Positions 63,643 through 64,000 of a stretch of DNA of 64,000 bases are shown one piece after another. Every line of letters starts with the position of its first letter. Position 1 is the stretch's first letter. The notes beneath the pieces were generated by a model. That model had not been told where the DNA came from and did no database searches. It saw only the letters and a list, made by a program, of their open reading frames with translations. A program made the translations under genes and the position numbers. The DNA lies in the NCBI RefSeq assembly GCF_003013475.1, contig NZ_PXZO01000027.1, positions 62,001 through 126,000 on the forward strand, in the 5' to 3' direction. The DNA comes from Brevibacillus porteri (GTDB lineage Bacteria; Bacillota; Bacilli; Brevibacillales; Brevibacillaceae).

Positions 63643-64000
63643 TTATCGCTCCTTTTCGAATTGTTCTACGGCCAGTTCCAATTGTTCTGCTTTTAATAGA
63701 GGAGATACGGACTGCTCTGTTTGCAATGTCAGAGCGGATGCTGCCAATCCAAGGCGGCACGCTCTCTGGAAAGACTCTCCGTTTACAATGCCATACAAGA
63801 GTCCCGACGCGAACGCATCTCCCGCACCTGTTACATCTACCACTTCCGTTGGATATGGAGACATATGCTCCTCCAGGTCCTCGGATTGATAGTAAATTCC
63901 TTCTTCGCCCAAGGTCACGATGACGTGCTTGACGCCTCGTTCCCTGATCTTGCGGCAAGCCTCGGCGCATTCTTCGATCGTCGTGATCTTCATGCCAGCC
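63643..64000 (-). CDS. psuK: Pseudouridine kinase (PfkB family), N-terminus beyond window
   Basis: The last 118 or so codons of a PfkB sugar kinase: HVIVTLGEEGIYY and the catalytic VDVTGAGDAFASGLLYGI with Asp as base. The frame stays open to base 64000, so the N-terminal two thirds are outside. Identity as pseudouridine kinase rests on the psuG neighbour. Confidence 0.85.
   Translation of the reverse strand, partial: AGMKITTIEECAEACRKIRERGVKHVIVTLGEEGIYYQSEDLEEHMSPYPTEVVDVTGAGDAFASGLLYGIVNGESFQRACRLGLAASALTLQTEQSVSPLLKAEQLELAVEQFEKER

Overview
The window reads as a chromosomal segment of a low-to-mid GC, spore-forming Firmicute, most likely Brevibacillus or a close Paenibacillaceae relative. 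The basis is strong AGGAGG ribosome sites, sporulation genes (yunB, ytaF), Zur and CsoR operators of the Bacillus type, ECF sigma/DUF4179 pairs and ydaO-type c-di-AMP riboswitches. Genus assignment is an inference; no rRNA is present. No tRNA, rRNA, CRISPR array, transposase or phage gene was seen. Most genes are on the minus strand.

Layout. 1-4.0 kb: a chemoreceptor cut by the window edge, then a compact minus-strand operon (ArsR-type regulator, 85-aa protein, ClpP, epimerase). 4.2-9.6 kb: His-rich metal-binding protein, metallo-hydrolase, Lrp regulator, small membrane proteins, cupin, a CPA2 antiporter behind an attenuator-like leader, glycerate kinase. 9.6-13.9 kb: a transporter remnant antisense to the tail of a glycosyltransferase, then a Zur operon (COG0523 GTPase plus zinc-independent L33, the latter under 50 codons) and a secreted protein. 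14-19.4 kb: lipoprotein with a two-component system, nitroreductase, SDR, 34-aa membrane peptide. 19.4-26.2 kb: ba3-type oxidase, a hairpin-rich gap, a small degenerate paralog cluster, a Cys-rich-PAS histidine kinase with its regulator, an acetyltransferase. 26.2-33.1 kb: copper-amine-oxidase-N protein, yunB, Ca-ATPase, ytaF, TetR/HXXEE pair. 33.1-39.3 kb: a tandem duplication of an ECF sigma/anti-sigma pair plus an orphan third DUF4179-like protein.

39.3-58.9 kb is the potassium and osmolyte region. A c-di-AMP riboswitch precedes small peptide-kdpF-kdpA-kdpB-kdpC-kdpD, and kdpD is a tandem double N-terminal sensor with no kinase domain. Upstream lies a second kdpF-kdpB pair with no kdpA or kdpC, followed by a chemoreceptor and a GGDEF-EAL protein. 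A second c-di-AMP riboswitch precedes a glycine-betaine/proline-type ABC transporter (ATPase, permease, binding protein) and a small RCK-like protein. High c-di-AMP would be expected to shut off both K+ and compatible-solute uptake. In both leaders a second long hairpin with a U-tract sits between the riboswitch terminator and the first gene.

58.9-64 kb: two roughly 200-nt imperfect palindromes, the copA-copZ copper export operon under CsoR-like boxes, another palindrome, and psuK-psuG for pseudouridine breakdown, the last cut by the window end.
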